64,000 nucleotides of DNA from Vibrio splendidus (GCF_024347615.1 NZ_AP025508.1:2480001-2544000), one strand, 5' to 3'. Numbered from the stretch's first letter, positions 26,350-36,605 are shown. Numbers and translations: made by a program. The notes: generated by a model not told the origin, from the letters alone.

Positions 26350-26365
26350 AGGCGTCTGGATGGCT
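26350..26365. promoter_or_regulatory. Possible MetJ box near metE start
   Basis: AGGCGTCT matches the MetJ box AGACGTCT at seven of eight positions, and the following octamer GGATGGCT matches five of eight. It lies 70 bases upstream of metE. Confidence 0.4.
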
Positions 26366-26462
26366 AAACTATCGCCCTAATCCGATCTATGGACAACGTC
26401 CAAATATTCATCTTGTTTATTAATAATATTCATCTTGAATCATCCAAAGATGAACAGCTTAA

Positions 26463-26486
26463 ATCCATCTGGACATCTAGACGTTT
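26463..26486. promoter_or_regulatory. Three tandem MetJ-like boxes
   Basis: Consecutive octamers ATCCATCT, GGACATCT and AGACGTTT match AGACGTCT at five, six and seven of eight positions. Tandem 8-bp boxes are the hallmark of MetJ operators. They lie 74 bases before metR and should repress metR and perhaps metE when S-adenosylmethionine is plentiful. Confidence 0.6.
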
Positions 26487-26559
26487 ACAAAAGATCAAAA
26501 ACACCGTAGGGTGATTATTAAGAAATATTGAATTGGCTTAGGGAATATGAGGAATACTC

Positions 26560-27471
26560 ATGATAGAGCTTAAACACCTTCGAACATTGACCACCTTGAG
26601 AGACAGCGGATCGTTAACAGCAACTGCGACCTCTCTTCACCTGACTCAGTCGGCGCTTTCTCATCAATTAAAAGACCTTGAAGCGCGTATTGGCGGTCAG
26701 CTTTTCCTACGAAAAACTAGGCCAGTGAAATTCACCTCTGAGGGTGAGATCTTGCTTAAGCTCGCGGATGAGATACAGCCAAAGATTGCTAAAGCAGAGA
26801 ATGAGTTGGCGAGCCTAAAAGAGGATGTGAATGGTCGATTGCACATGGCGATCGAGTGTCACTCATGCTTCCAATGGCTAATGCCCGCTTTGAAGGAATA
26901 CCAAGTTGCTTGGCCAAGCGTGACGCTAGATTTCTCGTCAGGGTTCGGGTTTGAGCCTCTACCGGCATTGATGGCTGGAGAACTCGATTTGGTGATCACC
27001 TCTGATATTCAACCGCGTTCGGAAGTCCATTACGAACCGCTTTTTGATTTCGAGATGCGCTTGATCACCGCGATCAACTCTCCTTTGGCCGAAAAGCCGA
27101 GTATTGAACCGCAAGATCTTAGTGATATTACGATGCTCTCTTATCCGGTTCAAAAGCAGCGTCTCGACGTAGTAAAACACTTTTTGCAACCTGCAGGCGT
27201 TGAACCAAAGAAATGGAAACAGGCAGACAACACATTAATGTTGGTACAAATGGTATCAGCAGGCTTAGGTGTCGCAGCATTACCAAACTGGGCAATCAGT
27301 GAATTTTCAAGGCAAGGACTCATTGCCAGCAAACCATTAGGCAAAGGGCTTTCAAGAAGGTTGTTCGCAGCGGTAAGAAACTCAGAAAAAGACAAACGTT
27401 ACCTACAAGCTTTCTTTAGCACGGCAAGACAGCAAAGTAAGAGTCACCTAGATGGCATTGAGGTCGTTTAA
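26560..27471 (+). CDS. metR: MetR, LysR-type activator of methionine genes
   Basis: This 303-residue LysR-family regulator has an N-terminal helix-turn-helix (GSLTATATSLHLTQSALSHQLKDLE) and the MetR-like effector domain start HMAIECHSCFQWLMPAL. In enteric bacteria and Vibrio MetR activates metE and related genes with homocysteine as co-effector. The divergent position next to metE is diagnostic. MetJ-like boxes upstream suggest repression by methionine supply. A perfect hairpin terminates the gene. Confidence 0.95.
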   Translation: MIELKHLRTLTTLRDSGSLTATATSLHLTQSALSHQLKDLEARIGGQLFLRKTRPVKFTSEGEILLKLADEIQPKIAKAENELASLKEDVNGRLHMAIECHSCFQWLMPALKEYQVAWPSVTLDFSSGFGFEPLPALMAGELDLVITSDIQPRSEVHYEPLFDFEMRLITAINSPLAEKPSIEPQDLSDITMLSYPVQKQRLDVVKHFLQPAGVEPKKWKQADNTLMLVQMVSAGLGVAALPNWAISEFSRQGLIASKPLGKGLSRRLFAAVRNSEKDKRYLQAFFSTARQQSKSHLDGIEVV

Positions 27472-27534
27472 GAGACTCGTTGTTGGGTTAGTTTATGCCT
27501 GCGTTGAACCTGATAGGCATGCGCCAGAAACAAA

Positions 27535-27559
27535 AAAGTCACAGATTATCTGTGACTTT
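27535..27559 (+). terminator. Intrinsic terminator after metR
   Basis: AAAGTCACAGA pairs with TCTGTGACTTT around a 3-nt loop, followed by CTTCTTTT. Confidence 0.85.
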
Positions 27560-27666
27560 CTTCTTTTAGCTTTAGTACCGACGATGGCGGTACTTGTTCA
27601 TTCACGATAACTGGCTCACAATCGATAGCTGACTCACAAACGACAGAACATGCGCCAGTTTGCTGC

Positions 27667-27867
27667 TTATCTTGGATAAGACTTAAACTGGTTAGTTAAT
27701 GGATCGTATTGATAGCCAAGCATATCAAGCTTACCTACAACACTTTCTATATCCATTTCATACATACTGATCAGCTCTTCAAAGCTATCGCATTCTAAGC
27801 GAAGTTTTTCATTCACGATTCCCAGCAAAATAATGCTATCGAAACCTTTGACGTTGCTTAAATCCAT
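27667..27867 (-). CDS. DUF4250-family small protein
   Basis: This 66-residue protein has the family pattern MDLSNVKGFDSIILLGIVNEKL at the N terminus and LGYQYDPLTNQFK at the C terminus. DUF4250 proteins are short, soluble and of unknown role. It is a single gene, with an ordinary start 30 bases or more from its neighbours. Recognition is from memory of the family pattern. Confidence 0.75.
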   Translation of the reverse strand: MDLSNVKGFDSIILLGIVNEKLRLECDSFEELISMYEMDIESVVGKLDMLGYQYDPLTNQFKSYPR

Positions 27868-27988
27868 CCCGTACTCCTAACGAACACACCGACTAGATTT
27901 AAGTTTAGAACGCTTACCAACACCACGCTAAAAAACAGATCACACTTTTTCGATTCAACACCGAAAGGCGTGTGAGATCAGTAACCGC

Positions 27989-28669
27989 CTACATCGCCCA
28001 AACTGGCGTTAAACCAACGGCCGCCACCAATAACATCAACAATGAAATAGTCAGCTGAAGCTTTTCAGGGGTTTTAACGAACAATAGATGCCAACACCAC
28101 ACTACGATAGCTGAGATTAGCAAAGCAAAGCTAAACAGTAGGGTTGAAATCATTGGCTCTAATTGAGCTTCAGACAGAGAATAAACATTTACGACCGTCG
28201 CCAAAACCACCAGCATGCCGGTTAATACGCCCACAACAGGCAGAACACGGTGAAATGCTTGTAAGCGTGTTCTCGCAATCGTCAGCAGTAAATGACCAAA
28301 TGCAGCCCCCAACAGTGCTATTAGCAGTAAAGTAGTAATAATACCGACGGTGGTTGCTTGCTCAGTCGCTTGAATAGCAACGTATGAAAGCGCCAAACCA
28401 CACGCAAGGTACATCACCCAAATAGGACCAGAATCACGTGTCTTCTTGGTTTGAACTTGAGAATAGAAATAAAAGATCGCGAACACGACAAGAAACGCTT
28501 CAATTCTTAATGAAGCAACAGCAAGCCAAAGCACGCCAATCGCAGGTAACATCTTGTGAATACGGCCACGTTGTCCCGGGCAAATATCCCCTTTTACCAA
28601 GATGAGGGTTAAGATCAGTTGGGCTCCTAATAGCATCGGAGCAAATTGTACTAATAATGATTCGACCAT
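27989..28669 (-). CDS. Multi-pass inner-membrane protein of unknown function
   Basis: This 226-residue protein is almost entirely hydrophobic, with about seven transmembrane helices separated by short loops. One longer charged loop (HKM and TKKTRDSG) lies between early helices. No transporter motif is recognised. It is divergent from ygiQ with a 237-base spacer and is probably a single-gene unit. Confidence 0.7.
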   Translation of the reverse strand: MVESLLVQFAPMLLGAQLILTLILVKGDICPGQRGRIHKMLPAIGVLWLAVASLRIEAFLVVFAIFYFYSQVQTKKTRDSGPIWVMYLACGLALSYVAIQATEQATTVGIITTLLLIALLGAAFGHLLLTIARTRLQAFHRVLPVVGVLTGMLVVLATVVNVYSLSEAQLEPMISTLLFSFALLISAIVVWCWHLLFVKTPEKLQLTISLLMLLVAAVGLTPVWAM

Positions 28670-28906
28670 TGTGGATCTACTTCTTCAGACTTATTTTCGC
28701 GAATAATATCAAAAACTGCTGCGAACACTAATCAAAATCACAAATTAGCGACGTTATTCAAGGCTTCAACTATGCTGTTGTATGGTTCTTTTGTCAGCAT
28801 TATCTGCAAAATGGCGAAAGACATCAGAACTAACAGGGGCATGTTCTACTGGCTAGTCTAGGCTCATGCCGCTATAATTCCCGCCTCAAAAATCAGAGGT
28901 TGAAAT

Positions 28907-31306
28907 ATGTACAGCGATATCACTCCTATTCATGAACACAAAAAATACTGGGCCGAGTGCTACGGAACAGCACCCTTTTTGCCTACCAGTAGAAAGGAGA
29001 TGGATGCTCTTGGATGGGATAGCTGTGACATTATTATTGTAACTGGTGACGCTTATGTCGATCACCCGAGCTTTGGTATGGCTATCATTGGCCGCTTGCT
29101 TGAAGCTCAAGGTTTCCGCGTGGGCATCATTGCCCAACCAAAGTGGGACAGTAAAGATGCCTTTATGGAACTGGGTCGACCTAACCTATTCTTCGGCATC
29201 ACAGCGGGTAACATGGATTCCATGATCAACCGCTACACCTCTGATCGCAAACTTCGTCACGACGATGCTTACACACCAAACAATGAAGGTGGCAAGCGTC
29301 CTGACCGTGCAACTCTGATTTATTCTCAACGTTGTCGTGAAGCCTACAAAGGCACGCCAATCGTTCTTGGTGGTATTGAAGCAAGCTTACGTCGCGTTGC
29401 GCACTACGACTACTGGTCTGATAAAGTTCGTCGCTCTGTATTGTTTGATGCAAAAGCAGACATTCTTCTTTTCGGTAACGCTGAGCGTGCACTGGTTGAA
29501 GTGGCACACCGCATTGCCGATGGCGAAGACATGTCTACGCTGACCAATATCCGCGGTACTGCTATCAACCTGCCTGCAGCGCCTGAAGGTTACAAAATTA
29601 TCGATTCTTCTCGTATCGAAAAACCGAACAAAGCCTACGTTCCGGTTAACCCGTACGAAGTAGAAACACAATGTGATACCAAGAAAGATGAAAAAGAAGA
29701 AGTAAAGGCGCAGCCAATTACTATTCGTCCTTCTCGTCACGATGCAAAAACAACCGCGGTTCGTATCCCTGGTTTCGAAAAGCTCAATAACGACCGTATT
29801 CTTTACGCTCATGCTAGCCGTATTCTGCACCTAGAGACTAACCCGTATTCAGGTCGTGCTCTTATTCAACGCCACGGTGACCGCGAGCTATGGGTAAACC
29901 AAGCGCCAATTCCTCTTGCAACTGAAGAGATGGATTACGTGTTTGGCCTTGCTTACAAGCGTGTTCCTCACCCTATGTATGGCAAAGCGAAAATTCCTGC
30001 ATACGACATGATCAAGACCTCGGTTAACATCATGCGTGGTTGTTTTGGTGGTTGTTCTTTCTGTTCAATCACAGAGCACGAAGGTCGTATCATCCAGAAC
30101 CGTTCGAAAGAATCGATCTTGGATGAAATCGAAGACATTAAAGATAAAGTCCCTGGCTTTACCGGTACCATTTCTGACTTGGGTGGCCCAACGGCGAACA
30201 TGTATCGTCTAGGTTGTTCTGATCCTAAAGCTGAAATTAACTGTCGTCGCCCATCATGTGTGTTCCCTAAAATCTGTGAAAAACTGAACACAGACCACCA
30301 GCACACCATTGATCTTTACCGCTCAGCGAGAAAGGTTCCGGGCATCAAGAAAGTAATGATCGCATCAGGCGTTCGTTATGACCTTGCGATTGAGTCTCCA
30401 GAATACGTACGTGAGCTTGTGACTCACCACGTTGGTGGTTACTTGAAGATTGCTCCAGAGCACACTGAAAAAGGCCCTCTGGATCTGATGATGAAACCGG
30501 GCATGGGCACTTACGATCGTTTCAAAGAGATGTTCGAGAAGTACAGCGCTGAAGCGGGCAAGAAACAGTATCTAATTCCTTACTTCATCTCTGCTCACCC
30601 GGGCACGGAAGATGAAGACATGCTTAACCTTGCGTTGTGGCTGAAAAAGCACAACTACGAGTGTGACCAAGTACAGAACTTCTACCCATCGCCAATGTGT
30701 AATGCGACGTCGATGTACTACTCAGAGACTAACCCTCTGAAGCGCGTGAAATACAAAAAACGTGAAGATGTTCCAGTGCCTAAAGGCGATCGTCAACGTC
30801 GTCTGCATAAAGCATTGCTTCGTTATCACGATCCTGAAAACTGGAAGATCATCCGTGAAGCACTGATCAGCATGGGCAAAAAGCACCTAATTGGTGACAA
30901 AGCGAACTGCTTAGTGCCTGAAGAAGACTTTGAGGCTCAGACACCGGCACAGCGTCGTAAGTCTGGTCGTCACGGCTCGCAACGTTTTGCAACTAAGCAC
31001 AGTAAAGCTCAACCGGGTCTTGGCGGCGAAAGCCCACGTAACCATTCTAAGCCTGGTGGCAATAAGCCTAAACCGGGTGGTAAGAAGCCAACAGGTAGCC
31101 AAAGCAACGGCAATCAGGGCAACGGGAAGCAGAACGGTAATGGTAATAAACCAGCGACTGGCTTCATCAAAAAAGCCCCTGCTAGTCAGCAATCTCAAGG
31201 CAATGGCGGCGGAAATGGCAAGCCAAACCGCAACAAAGCGGGCAATGGTCAAGGTGGTAAACCAGCAAGTAACGGAAAGAATCGCCAGCGCGCAACACAG
31301 CGTTAA
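28907..31306 (+). CDS. ygiQ: YgiQ-family radical SAM protein
   Basis: This 799-residue UPF0313/YgiQ protein has an N-terminal region typical of B12-binding-like radical SAM enzymes ([32 protein letters not shown]). The radical SAM core carries [10 protein letters not shown], the CxxxCxxC cluster site, near residues 381-390. The reaction is unknown in bacteria. The last 110 residues are a low-complexity tail of Gly, Asn, Lys and Gln, longer than the E. coli tail as I recall it. Such tails are disordered and may bind RNA or other polyanions. The terminator follows 38 bases after the stop. Confidence 0.95.
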   Translation: MYSDITPIHEHKKYWAECYGTAPFLPTSRKEMDALGWDSCDIIIVTGDAYVDHPSFGMAIIGRLLEAQGFRVGIIAQPKWDSKDAFMELGRPNLFFGITAGNMDSMINRYTSDRKLRHDDAYTPNNEGGKRPDRATLIYSQRCREAYKGTPIVLGGIEASLRRVAHYDYWSDKVRRSVLFDAKADILLFGNAERALVEVAHRIADGEDMSTLTNIRGTAINLPAAPEGYKIIDSSRIEKPNKAYVPVNPYEVETQCDTKKDEKEEVKAQPITIRPSRHDAKTTAVRIPGFEKLNNDRILYAHASRILHLETNPYSGRALIQRHGDRELWVNQAPIPLATEEMDYVFGLAYKRVPHPMYGKAKIPAYDMIKTSVNIMRGCFGGCSFCSITEHEGRIIQNRSKESILDEIEDIKDKVPGFTGTISDLGGPTANMYRLGCSDPKAEINCRRPSCVFPKICEKLNTDHQHTIDLYRSARKVPGIKKVMIASGVRYDLAIESPEYVRELVTHHVGGYLKIAPEHTEKGPLDLMMKPGMGTYDRFKEMFEKYSAEAGKKQYLIPYFISAHPGTEDEDMLNLALWLKKHNYECDQVQNFYPSPMCNATSMYYSETNPLKRVKYKKREDVPVPKGDRQRRLHKALLRYHDPENWKIIREALISMGKKHLIGDKANCLVPEEDFEAQTPAQRRKSGRHGSQRFATKHSKAQPGLGGESPRNHSKPGGNKPKPGGKKPTGSQSNGNQGNGKQNGNGNKPATGFIKKAPASQQSQGNGGGNGKPNRNKAGNGQGGKPASNGKNRQRATQR

Positions 31307-31343
31307 TATCGCGAGCCGATTTACTTCACTATCGTAAAAATAC

Positions 31344-31372
31344 AAAGCGCAGCTATTTAGCTGCGCTTTTTT
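31344..31372. terminator. Bidirectional terminator after ygiQ
   Basis: AAAGCGCAGC and GCTGCGCTTT form a 10-bp stem with a TATTTA loop and a T-tract, between ygiQ and the convergent gtrA-like gene. Confidence 0.9.
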
Positions 31373-31430
31373 GTGTCTGTTACCGATGACTAACTGAAGG
31401 TTTTACTTGGCTAATTGATTGTAAGGGAGC

Positions 31431-31904
31431 TTAACGGGTGAAGACCCAATACTGACTAAACAAATAGTTAGTGACCATGCCCACCAAGATACCAACGGCC
31501 ATGGCAATAAATACAGCCCCAGTAAATGCAGGAAGCAATTCAGTCATCAGCTTAAAGCACAGCAAATTAGGTATCGCCGATATCGATGCGGAAAACATGA
31601 ACTTTTGCCACTGAATCAACTTCTCTGACCAACTACCTTGCCCTTTGAAGTCAAAAGTTAGCACTCGATTACCAAACCACGTTGTCGTTGCGGCTGCAAT
31701 GAAAGATCCTATCCTTGCACTCATCAAAGGCAGCCCAACGGCATAATGCAGTAACGCAAACACTAAGCAATCAACAGCAAACCCACCAACACCAACCACA
31801 GCAAATCGAACCACCTTGTGGTGGGACTGTAACCTCTGACTGTGCGTTTGAAGCTTGTTGTTGAACATTCGTAACCCCGAGTTAACGCTGAACATCGCTG
31901 CCAC
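31431..31904 (-). CDS. GtrA-family membrane protein (flippase-like)
   Basis: This 157-residue protein has four hydrophobic helices in the GtrA pattern: RFAVVGVGGFAVDCLVFALLHY, the WFGNRVLTF motif, then two more helices. GtrA proteins are thought to move undecaprenyl-phosphate-linked sugars across the inner membrane. The start is uncertain: GTG at 31904, or ATG codons at 31895 and 31868. The gene overlaps the ArnT-like gene by 23 bases and is last in a three-gene operon. Confidence 0.85.
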   Translation of the reverse strand: MAAMFSVNSGLRMFNNKLQTHSQRLQSHHKVVRFAVVGVGGFAVDCLVFALLHYAVGLPLMSARIGSFIAAATTTWFGNRVLTFDFKGQGSWSEKLIQWQKFMFSASISAIPNLLCFKLMTELLPAFTGAVFIAMAVGILVGMVTNYLFSQYWVFTR

Positions 31905-33369
31905 TTTGAATATGACTCAACGATAGATTTGGCTTGATGCTTGAGCTATGACAGCTGAATAAAGCACGCTTTATTTTCACCGTTGGCTCTAGAATACACG
32001 TTAATGCGTTCTCTTTAATCTTGGTTTCCACTTCAGATCTTTTACCAATCAGATAGAACTTATCAATGCCATCTATCTGCTCGATATCGAGAAGTCTTTT
32101 CGCTTGACCATGACTGTAAAATTGCCCAGAGAATGGTCGTTTACCCACGTAAAAGCTTGGCGCAGAATCCGTAATCTGTTCGAAAATAATACGGTCACTT
32201 TTCTCGTTCGCCTTTCCGAGATTCAGGTAGACCATCGCGATCATTAGCAACACAGGTAGAACCAAAGCCACGCTCGAGAACCACTTCTTATCTTTTTCCA
32301 CTACGAGTATAGCAATCAACAAGCCAAGGGCTGGAATACCTGGTAGGACGTAAGCTGGGAGAATATTGCCCGCCATAGTGAAAAGAATCAGAGGTGAAAT
32401 CAACCAACAGACAAGAAATGAAAACAAGCCGCGATTTTCAATATTAATTTCTGCAATTTTCTTACGTCGAGCAAATGCCAATATAGGTAATACAATCGAC
32501 CACGGCGCAGCCGCTTGAAGCCAAAACAGCCAGATCATGCCTCTTGCTTGGTCATGGGCAGAACCGTATAAATCGCCCTCCCAGCCACTCACAACAAAAC
32601 GCTTAAAGTGCTCGCCAACAATAAAATAATCAATAAAGCCCGGTGTTGCCATTTCAGCCATGATGTACCAAGGCAAAGCAATCGCTAGCATCACACCCAA
32701 GCCAGACAACAATGGAAAGCGTTGCCAAAGCACTTTGAAAGCGCCAAAGAAGCCATGTTGTAATACTAACCAAGGAAAAACTGCGATACCCATGATCACA
32801 ATCGCTACTGGCCCTTTTGCAAGCAAGCCTAGTGCTAAGCCAATGAAACCAACATAACCCCAAGATCGATTAGTCTTCACACTGCCTTCACCTTTCCAAC
32901 CTTCTCCTCCTAGCCAACACAAGTAGAAGCCTAACATGGCAATGGTCATCGATAAGGTTAATGCTATGTCTGTCATCACAGCGCCCGCGGCAATAGAGAA
33001 AATACCGCATGTCGCCAACACTACCGCGGCAACCAACGCACTTTGCCCAGTTCGCTTCGCCATGTAAGCGGTTAACAAAATTGTCGCTACTCCCGCTAAC
33101 CAGTGAGGTGCACGAACAGCAAACTCATTCAAACCAAACAGCTCAATACCAGCAGCACTCATCCATGTGAACAACGGTGGCTTGCCCCAAAAAGGAATGC
33201 CGTAATCAAACTGAGGTGTTAACCAATTGCCGGTTTCCACCATCAAGCGAGCCATTTCTCCATAGCGCGCCTCCGTAGTATCCATTAACGGATAAGTCGC
33301 CAAAGATAGGAGTCTTAAAGCCAGTGCAAAAGCCAACAAATACCATAGGTGCGTTCTGTTCAGGCTCAT
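31882..33369 (-). CDS. ArnT-like membrane glycosyltransferase (PMT/GT83 family)
   Basis: This 495-residue protein has about eleven transmembrane helices. Near the N terminus it shows TEARYGEMARLMVETGNWLTP and the following FWGKPPLFTW, both typical of ArnT. ArnT transfers a sugar from undecaprenyl phosphate to lipid A in the periplasm. Whether this protein uses aminoarabinose or another sugar, and lipid A or protein, cannot be told; no arnA/arnB-type genes are nearby. It overlaps the upstream GT2 gene by four bases, so the three genes are one transcript. Confidence 0.85.
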   Translation of the reverse strand: MSLNRTHLWYLLAFALALRLLSLATYPLMDTTEARYGEMARLMVETGNWLTPQFDYGIPFWGKPPLFTWMSAAGIELFGLNEFAVRAPHWLAGVATILLTAYMAKRTGQSALVAAVVLATCGIFSIAAGAVMTDIALTLSMTIAMLGFYLCWLGGEGWKGEGSVKTNRSWGYVGFIGLALGLLAKGPVAIVIMGIAVFPWLVLQHGFFGAFKVLWQRFPLLSGLGVMLAIALPWYIMAEMATPGFIDYFIVGEHFKRFVVSGWEGDLYGSAHDQARGMIWLFWLQAAAPWSIVLPILAFARRKKIAEINIENRGLFSFLVCWLISPLILFTMAGNILPAYVLPGIPALGLLIAILVVEKDKKWFSSVALVLPVLLMIAMVYLNLGKANEKSDRIIFEQITDSAPSFYVGKRPFSGQFYSHGQAKRLLDIEQIDGIDKFYLIGKRSEVETKIKENALTCILEPTVKIKRALFSCHSSSIKPNLSLSHIQSGSDVQR

Positions 33370-34385
33370 GCTGACTCCTCTAATTTGAAATGTGTTTTTA
33401 ATGCAGGTGTATCGACCACCGATTGGATCAGATACAAAGGACGATTCTTGGTTTCAATGAAAATACGACCTATGTACTCACCCATTAAACCAATACTCAG
33501 GAGTTGAATACCGCCAAGGGCAAGTTGCACGACCATCATTGACGGGTAACCCGTGATAGGCTCACCAAACATAATGGTTTTGAATACGATGAAGACGCCA
33601 TACACAAAAGCAGTAAGCGCCACTAAACCACCAACGGCCGTCGCAATACGCAGAGGTCGGATAGAGAACGAGGTAATCCCATCCATCGCCAAACCGATTA
33701 ATTTAAGGTAGTTCCACTTAGTCTCACCACAGAAACGAGCATCACGCTTAAATTGGAGCGTCGCTTGTCGGAAGCCCGGCCATGAAAAAATGCCTTTCAT
33801 GTAGCGGTTACGTTCTGGAAGCTGATTGATATGGTCGACAACTTCTCGGCTTAACAGTCGGAAATCACCCACATTCTCAGGAACATCAATCTTCGCCGCC
33901 ACGTTCATTACTTTGTAAAAGCTCGCTGCTGAAAACTTCTTAAACCATGTTTCACCGTCGCGCTGGCTACGCTGCATATTGACGACGTCATAACCTTCGC
34001 GCCACTTGGCAATCATTTGCGGAATCAACTCAGGTGGATCTTGTAAGTCAGCGTCTAGCAAAATCACCGCTTGTCCACGACAGTGCTCAAGGCCTGCGCT
34101 CATCGCTGATTCTTTGCCAAAATTACGGCTTAAACCGATAACAGAAATTGAGCTATTGATTGAAGTGAATGAACTCACCAACTCCAAGCTGCTGTCTTTG
34201 CTACCGTCATCGACATAAACGATTTCACTCTTGATGGGTAAGCTATCAAGCACCTTGGTAAGGCGAGAGTGAAACTCTTCCAATACCTCTTGTTCATCGT
34301 AAAAAGGCACAATGATAGACAGAGAAACCGCAGGGTTGATCTGCGATGTAGATATCTTAGGGCGGCTTATATGAAGTTCAGACAT
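33366..34385 (-). CDS. GT2 family undecaprenyl-phosphate glycosyltransferase (GtrB/ArnC/DPM1-like)
   Basis: This 339-residue enzyme has a cytoplasmic GT-A domain with VYVDDGSKDSS and LLDADLQDPPE, the nucleotide-sugar and metal-binding motifs, and two C-terminal transmembrane helices (about residues 245-310). Such proteins attach a sugar to undecaprenyl phosphate on the cytoplasmic side. With the GtrA-like flippase and ArnT-like transferase behind it, the operon forms a complete load, flip and transfer route for modifying the envelope. It is divergent from a two-component system 113 bases away, which is the obvious regulator. Confidence 0.9.
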   Translation of the reverse strand: MSELHISRPKISTSQINPAVSLSIIVPFYDEQEVLEEFHSRLTKVLDSLPIKSEIVYVDDGSKDSSLELVSSFTSINSSISVIGLSRNFGKESAMSAGLEHCRGQAVILLDADLQDPPELIPQMIAKWREGYDVVNMQRSQRDGETWFKKFSAASFYKVMNVAAKIDVPENVGDFRLLSREVVDHINQLPERNRYMKGIFSWPGFRQATLQFKRDARFCGETKWNYLKLIGLAMDGITSFSIRPLRIATAVGGLVALTAFVYGVFIVFKTIMFGEPITGYPSMMVVQLALGGIQLLSIGLMGEYIGRIFIETKNRPLYLIQSVVDTPALKTHFKLEESA

Positions 34386-34510
34386 AATACGTTCTTCTAT
34401 TTTTTAATCTGAATCCAATCTACCCTCCCATAAGTGAAAGTTATGTTATTGACATATTTTTCACGCTCACTCAGGATAATGTTACCGTCTATTTCTGTAT
34501 GAGAATCAAA

Positions 34511-35188
34511 ATGAAACGAGTTCTATTAGTCGAAGATAACCGTGAAATCGCAGGTGTCTTGTTTGATTATTTTGAGTGTATTGACATGGAACTCGATTAT
34601 GCGGACAACGGCGAACTCGGCCTGCAACTCGCGTTGGAAAACTCATTTGATATCATCATATTGGATCTGATGTTGCCAAGAATGGACGGCCTCACGGTTT
34701 GTAATAAACTGCGAGACCAAGGCAACGCGACACCTATTTTGATGTTGACTGCGTTAGATAGCCGCGATGATATGTTAAAAGGGTTTGAGCATGGTGCCGA
34801 TGACTATCTAACCAAACCTTTTGATTTGGATATTTTGGAAGCCAGAATGAAAGCGCTTGTTCGTCGTTACCGAGGAAAAGTGGCTTCTTCTAAGCTTCAG
34901 TTTGATGAACTCACCATTGATCAAAAAACCCGTAAAGCCTACCGTAAAGACAAACTGCTCGCGCTTAACCCAACCACTTACACCATCCTTGAGATGCTGT
35001 GCCAAAAAGCACCTGAAGTAGTGACTCGTGAAGATATTTCCTACAAGCTATGGCAAGAAGACGAACCCAACAACGATGTGTTACGTAGCCATATCTATCA
35101 ACTGCGTAATCAACTCGACAAGCCTTTTGACACCCCAATGCTGATTACCGTTCCTAAAGTTGGATTCCGTCTGGAGCCATCGAATTGA
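34511..35188 (+). CDS. OmpR-family response regulator
   Basis: The receiver domain has the acidic pair in VLLVEDN, the phospho-acceptor Asp in DIIILDLMLPRMDG, and the conserved Lys in DYLTKPF. A C-terminal winged helix follows (about residues 130-225). ATG codons at 34499 and 34511 are both possible; neither has a strong ribosome-binding site, and 34511 gives the usual N-terminal length. It overlaps the histidine kinase gene by four bases. Its position divergent from the glycosyltransferase operon suggests it controls envelope modification, by analogy with PmrAB- or CarRS-type systems. Confidence 0.92.
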   Translation: MKRVLLVEDNREIAGVLFDYFECIDMELDYADNGELGLQLALENSFDIIILDLMLPRMDGLTVCNKLRDQGNATPILMLTALDSRDDMLKGFEHGADDYLTKPFDLDILEARMKALVRRYRGKVASSKLQFDELTIDQKTRKAYRKDKLLALNPTTYTILEMLCQKAPEVVTREDISYKLWQEDEPNNDVLRSHIYQLRNQLDKPFDTPMLITVPKVGFRLEPSN

Positions 35189-36483
35189 TTTCAAATGTTC
35201 TGACAAGCACCAAAACCCTCACAGGCCGCCTAGCGCTTTTCTTTGGGTTGATGGCCGTGATTGTGTCTGCATTCGTCTATGTCGTTTTTGTTGCCGGGTT
35301 GTATATGTCAGAAGACCGGGTCGGTGAAAGACGCATCCTGATTGACCGAAACTATGCTGTCGAACTCTTTCAAGCTGGCGAGAGCGGTGCAATACGTATT
35401 GACGGTCTCACCATGGCGTACAATGACCTGTCATTTGTACCAAAAGAGTACACACCTTATATAGAAGGTAAGGATAACTTCCTTGGTGAAGTCGGCGACG
35501 AGCCGGAATCACGAATGATCTATGTGGGAGAATACTCTCATGAAGGTAAAACTTACCCGATCATCCTTATGTCTGAGATAGATCGCGTCGAATTTGATAC
35601 CTATGAATTGGTATACGCCATCTCGTTCGTGTTGGTGCTGTTATCCATTTTGATATTTAGCTTTGGCACCTTACTCTCTCGCCTTTCCAAACGACTGATT
35701 GAGCCTTTCAATTCCCTATCTGAGCAACTCAACTCGAACAAACTCGACCTAGGGGAGGAGTTTGATGTCAGTGAAGGTGCAGCTGTTGAGTTTCGTCAGT
35801 TAACAGACCAACTCAATCAATACCGTAGAGAAATCAATTCCTTGATCAAACGTGAACAGGCGTTTGCTCGTTATTCAAGTCATGAATTAAGAACCCCACT
35901 AACGGTCGCTCGTGGTGCGAATAAATTGCTATTAAGAAGCGAAACAACGGAATTTCAATCTCGTCAGGTTGAGCGCATTGATGAAGCCATTATCCAGATG
36001 TCAGAAATGGTCGATGCCCTACTCGGTTTAGTTCGTTATGAAAGAAACAGTGACGATGCACCGCTGCGCTTGTTTAGTCAGCAAGAGTTAGAAGCTATCG
36101 TTTCCAAGAATTCATTACAGGCGGATGAGAAGCAAGTCGAGATATCCCTACACATTCAATCAGAGCCGACCATTCAAGCCACCAGCGCGATCATGAATAT
36201 GTTGGTCGGCAACTTATTGAGGAATGCCATTGCAGCGACCAATAGTGGCACTGTCACGGTTACCCTGTCCGAACAGAGTATTGTGATTGAAGACCAAGGT
36301 GAAGGCCTTCAGGAACAATACAATCCGAATGGTCATGGATTAGGTTTATTGATTGTCGACGACTTGTGCCAACGCTTCCATTGGGGCTTTGAGTTGGTCA
36401 ATCGCAACTCTGGAGGGTGCACTGCCAGAATCGCCTTTCAGACAGATTCAACCTCATCTAAACAAGCATCTACAAAAACATAA
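35185..36483 (+). CDS. Membrane sensor histidine kinase
   Basis: This 432-residue kinase has two transmembrane helices (about residues 13-35 and 148-170) that flank a periplasmic sensor region of about 110 residues. The phospho-acceptor His lies in SSHELRTPLT. The ATP-binding domain has an N box (NLLRNAIAA) and a G box (GHGLGLLIV). The periplasmic part is too long for a simple metal-sensing loop and is acidic, which would fit cation or cationic-peptide sensing, though this is inference. It begins with TTG and is translationally coupled to the response regulator. Confidence 0.92.
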   Translation: MISNVLTSTKTLTGRLALFFGLMAVIVSAFVYVVFVAGLYMSEDRVGERRILIDRNYAVELFQAGESGAIRIDGLTMAYNDLSFVPKEYTPYIEGKDNFLGEVGDEPESRMIYVGEYSHEGKTYPIILMSEIDRVEFDTYELVYAISFVLVLLSILIFSFGTLLSRLSKRLIEPFNSLSEQLNSNKLDLGEEFDVSEGAAVEFRQLTDQLNQYRREINSLIKREQAFARYSSHELRTPLTVARGANKLLLRSETTEFQSRQVERIDEAIIQMSEMVDALLGLVRYERNSDDAPLRLFSQQELEAIVSKNSLQADEKQVEISLHIQSEPTIQATSAIMNMLVGNLLRNAIAATNSGTVTVTLSEQSIVIEDQGEGLQEQYNPNGHGLGLLIVDDLCQRFHWGFELVNRNSGGCTARIAFQTDSTSSKQASTKT

Positions 36484-36605
36484 ACATCAACTAGGTCAGC
36501 ACCAAATAAACTCTTAGTGCTGTACTCAATATCCGACGAAAACTTGATTTAGTTGGTTTACAGCACTTGCAGGCTACTGGATACTTGTTAGTCCTATTTG
36601 AACTA

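Noticed and set aside
30911..31345. Long antisense and alternate-frame reading frames at the end of ygiQ
   Set aside because: They are products of the low-complexity, stop-poor tail of ygiQ and not separate genes.
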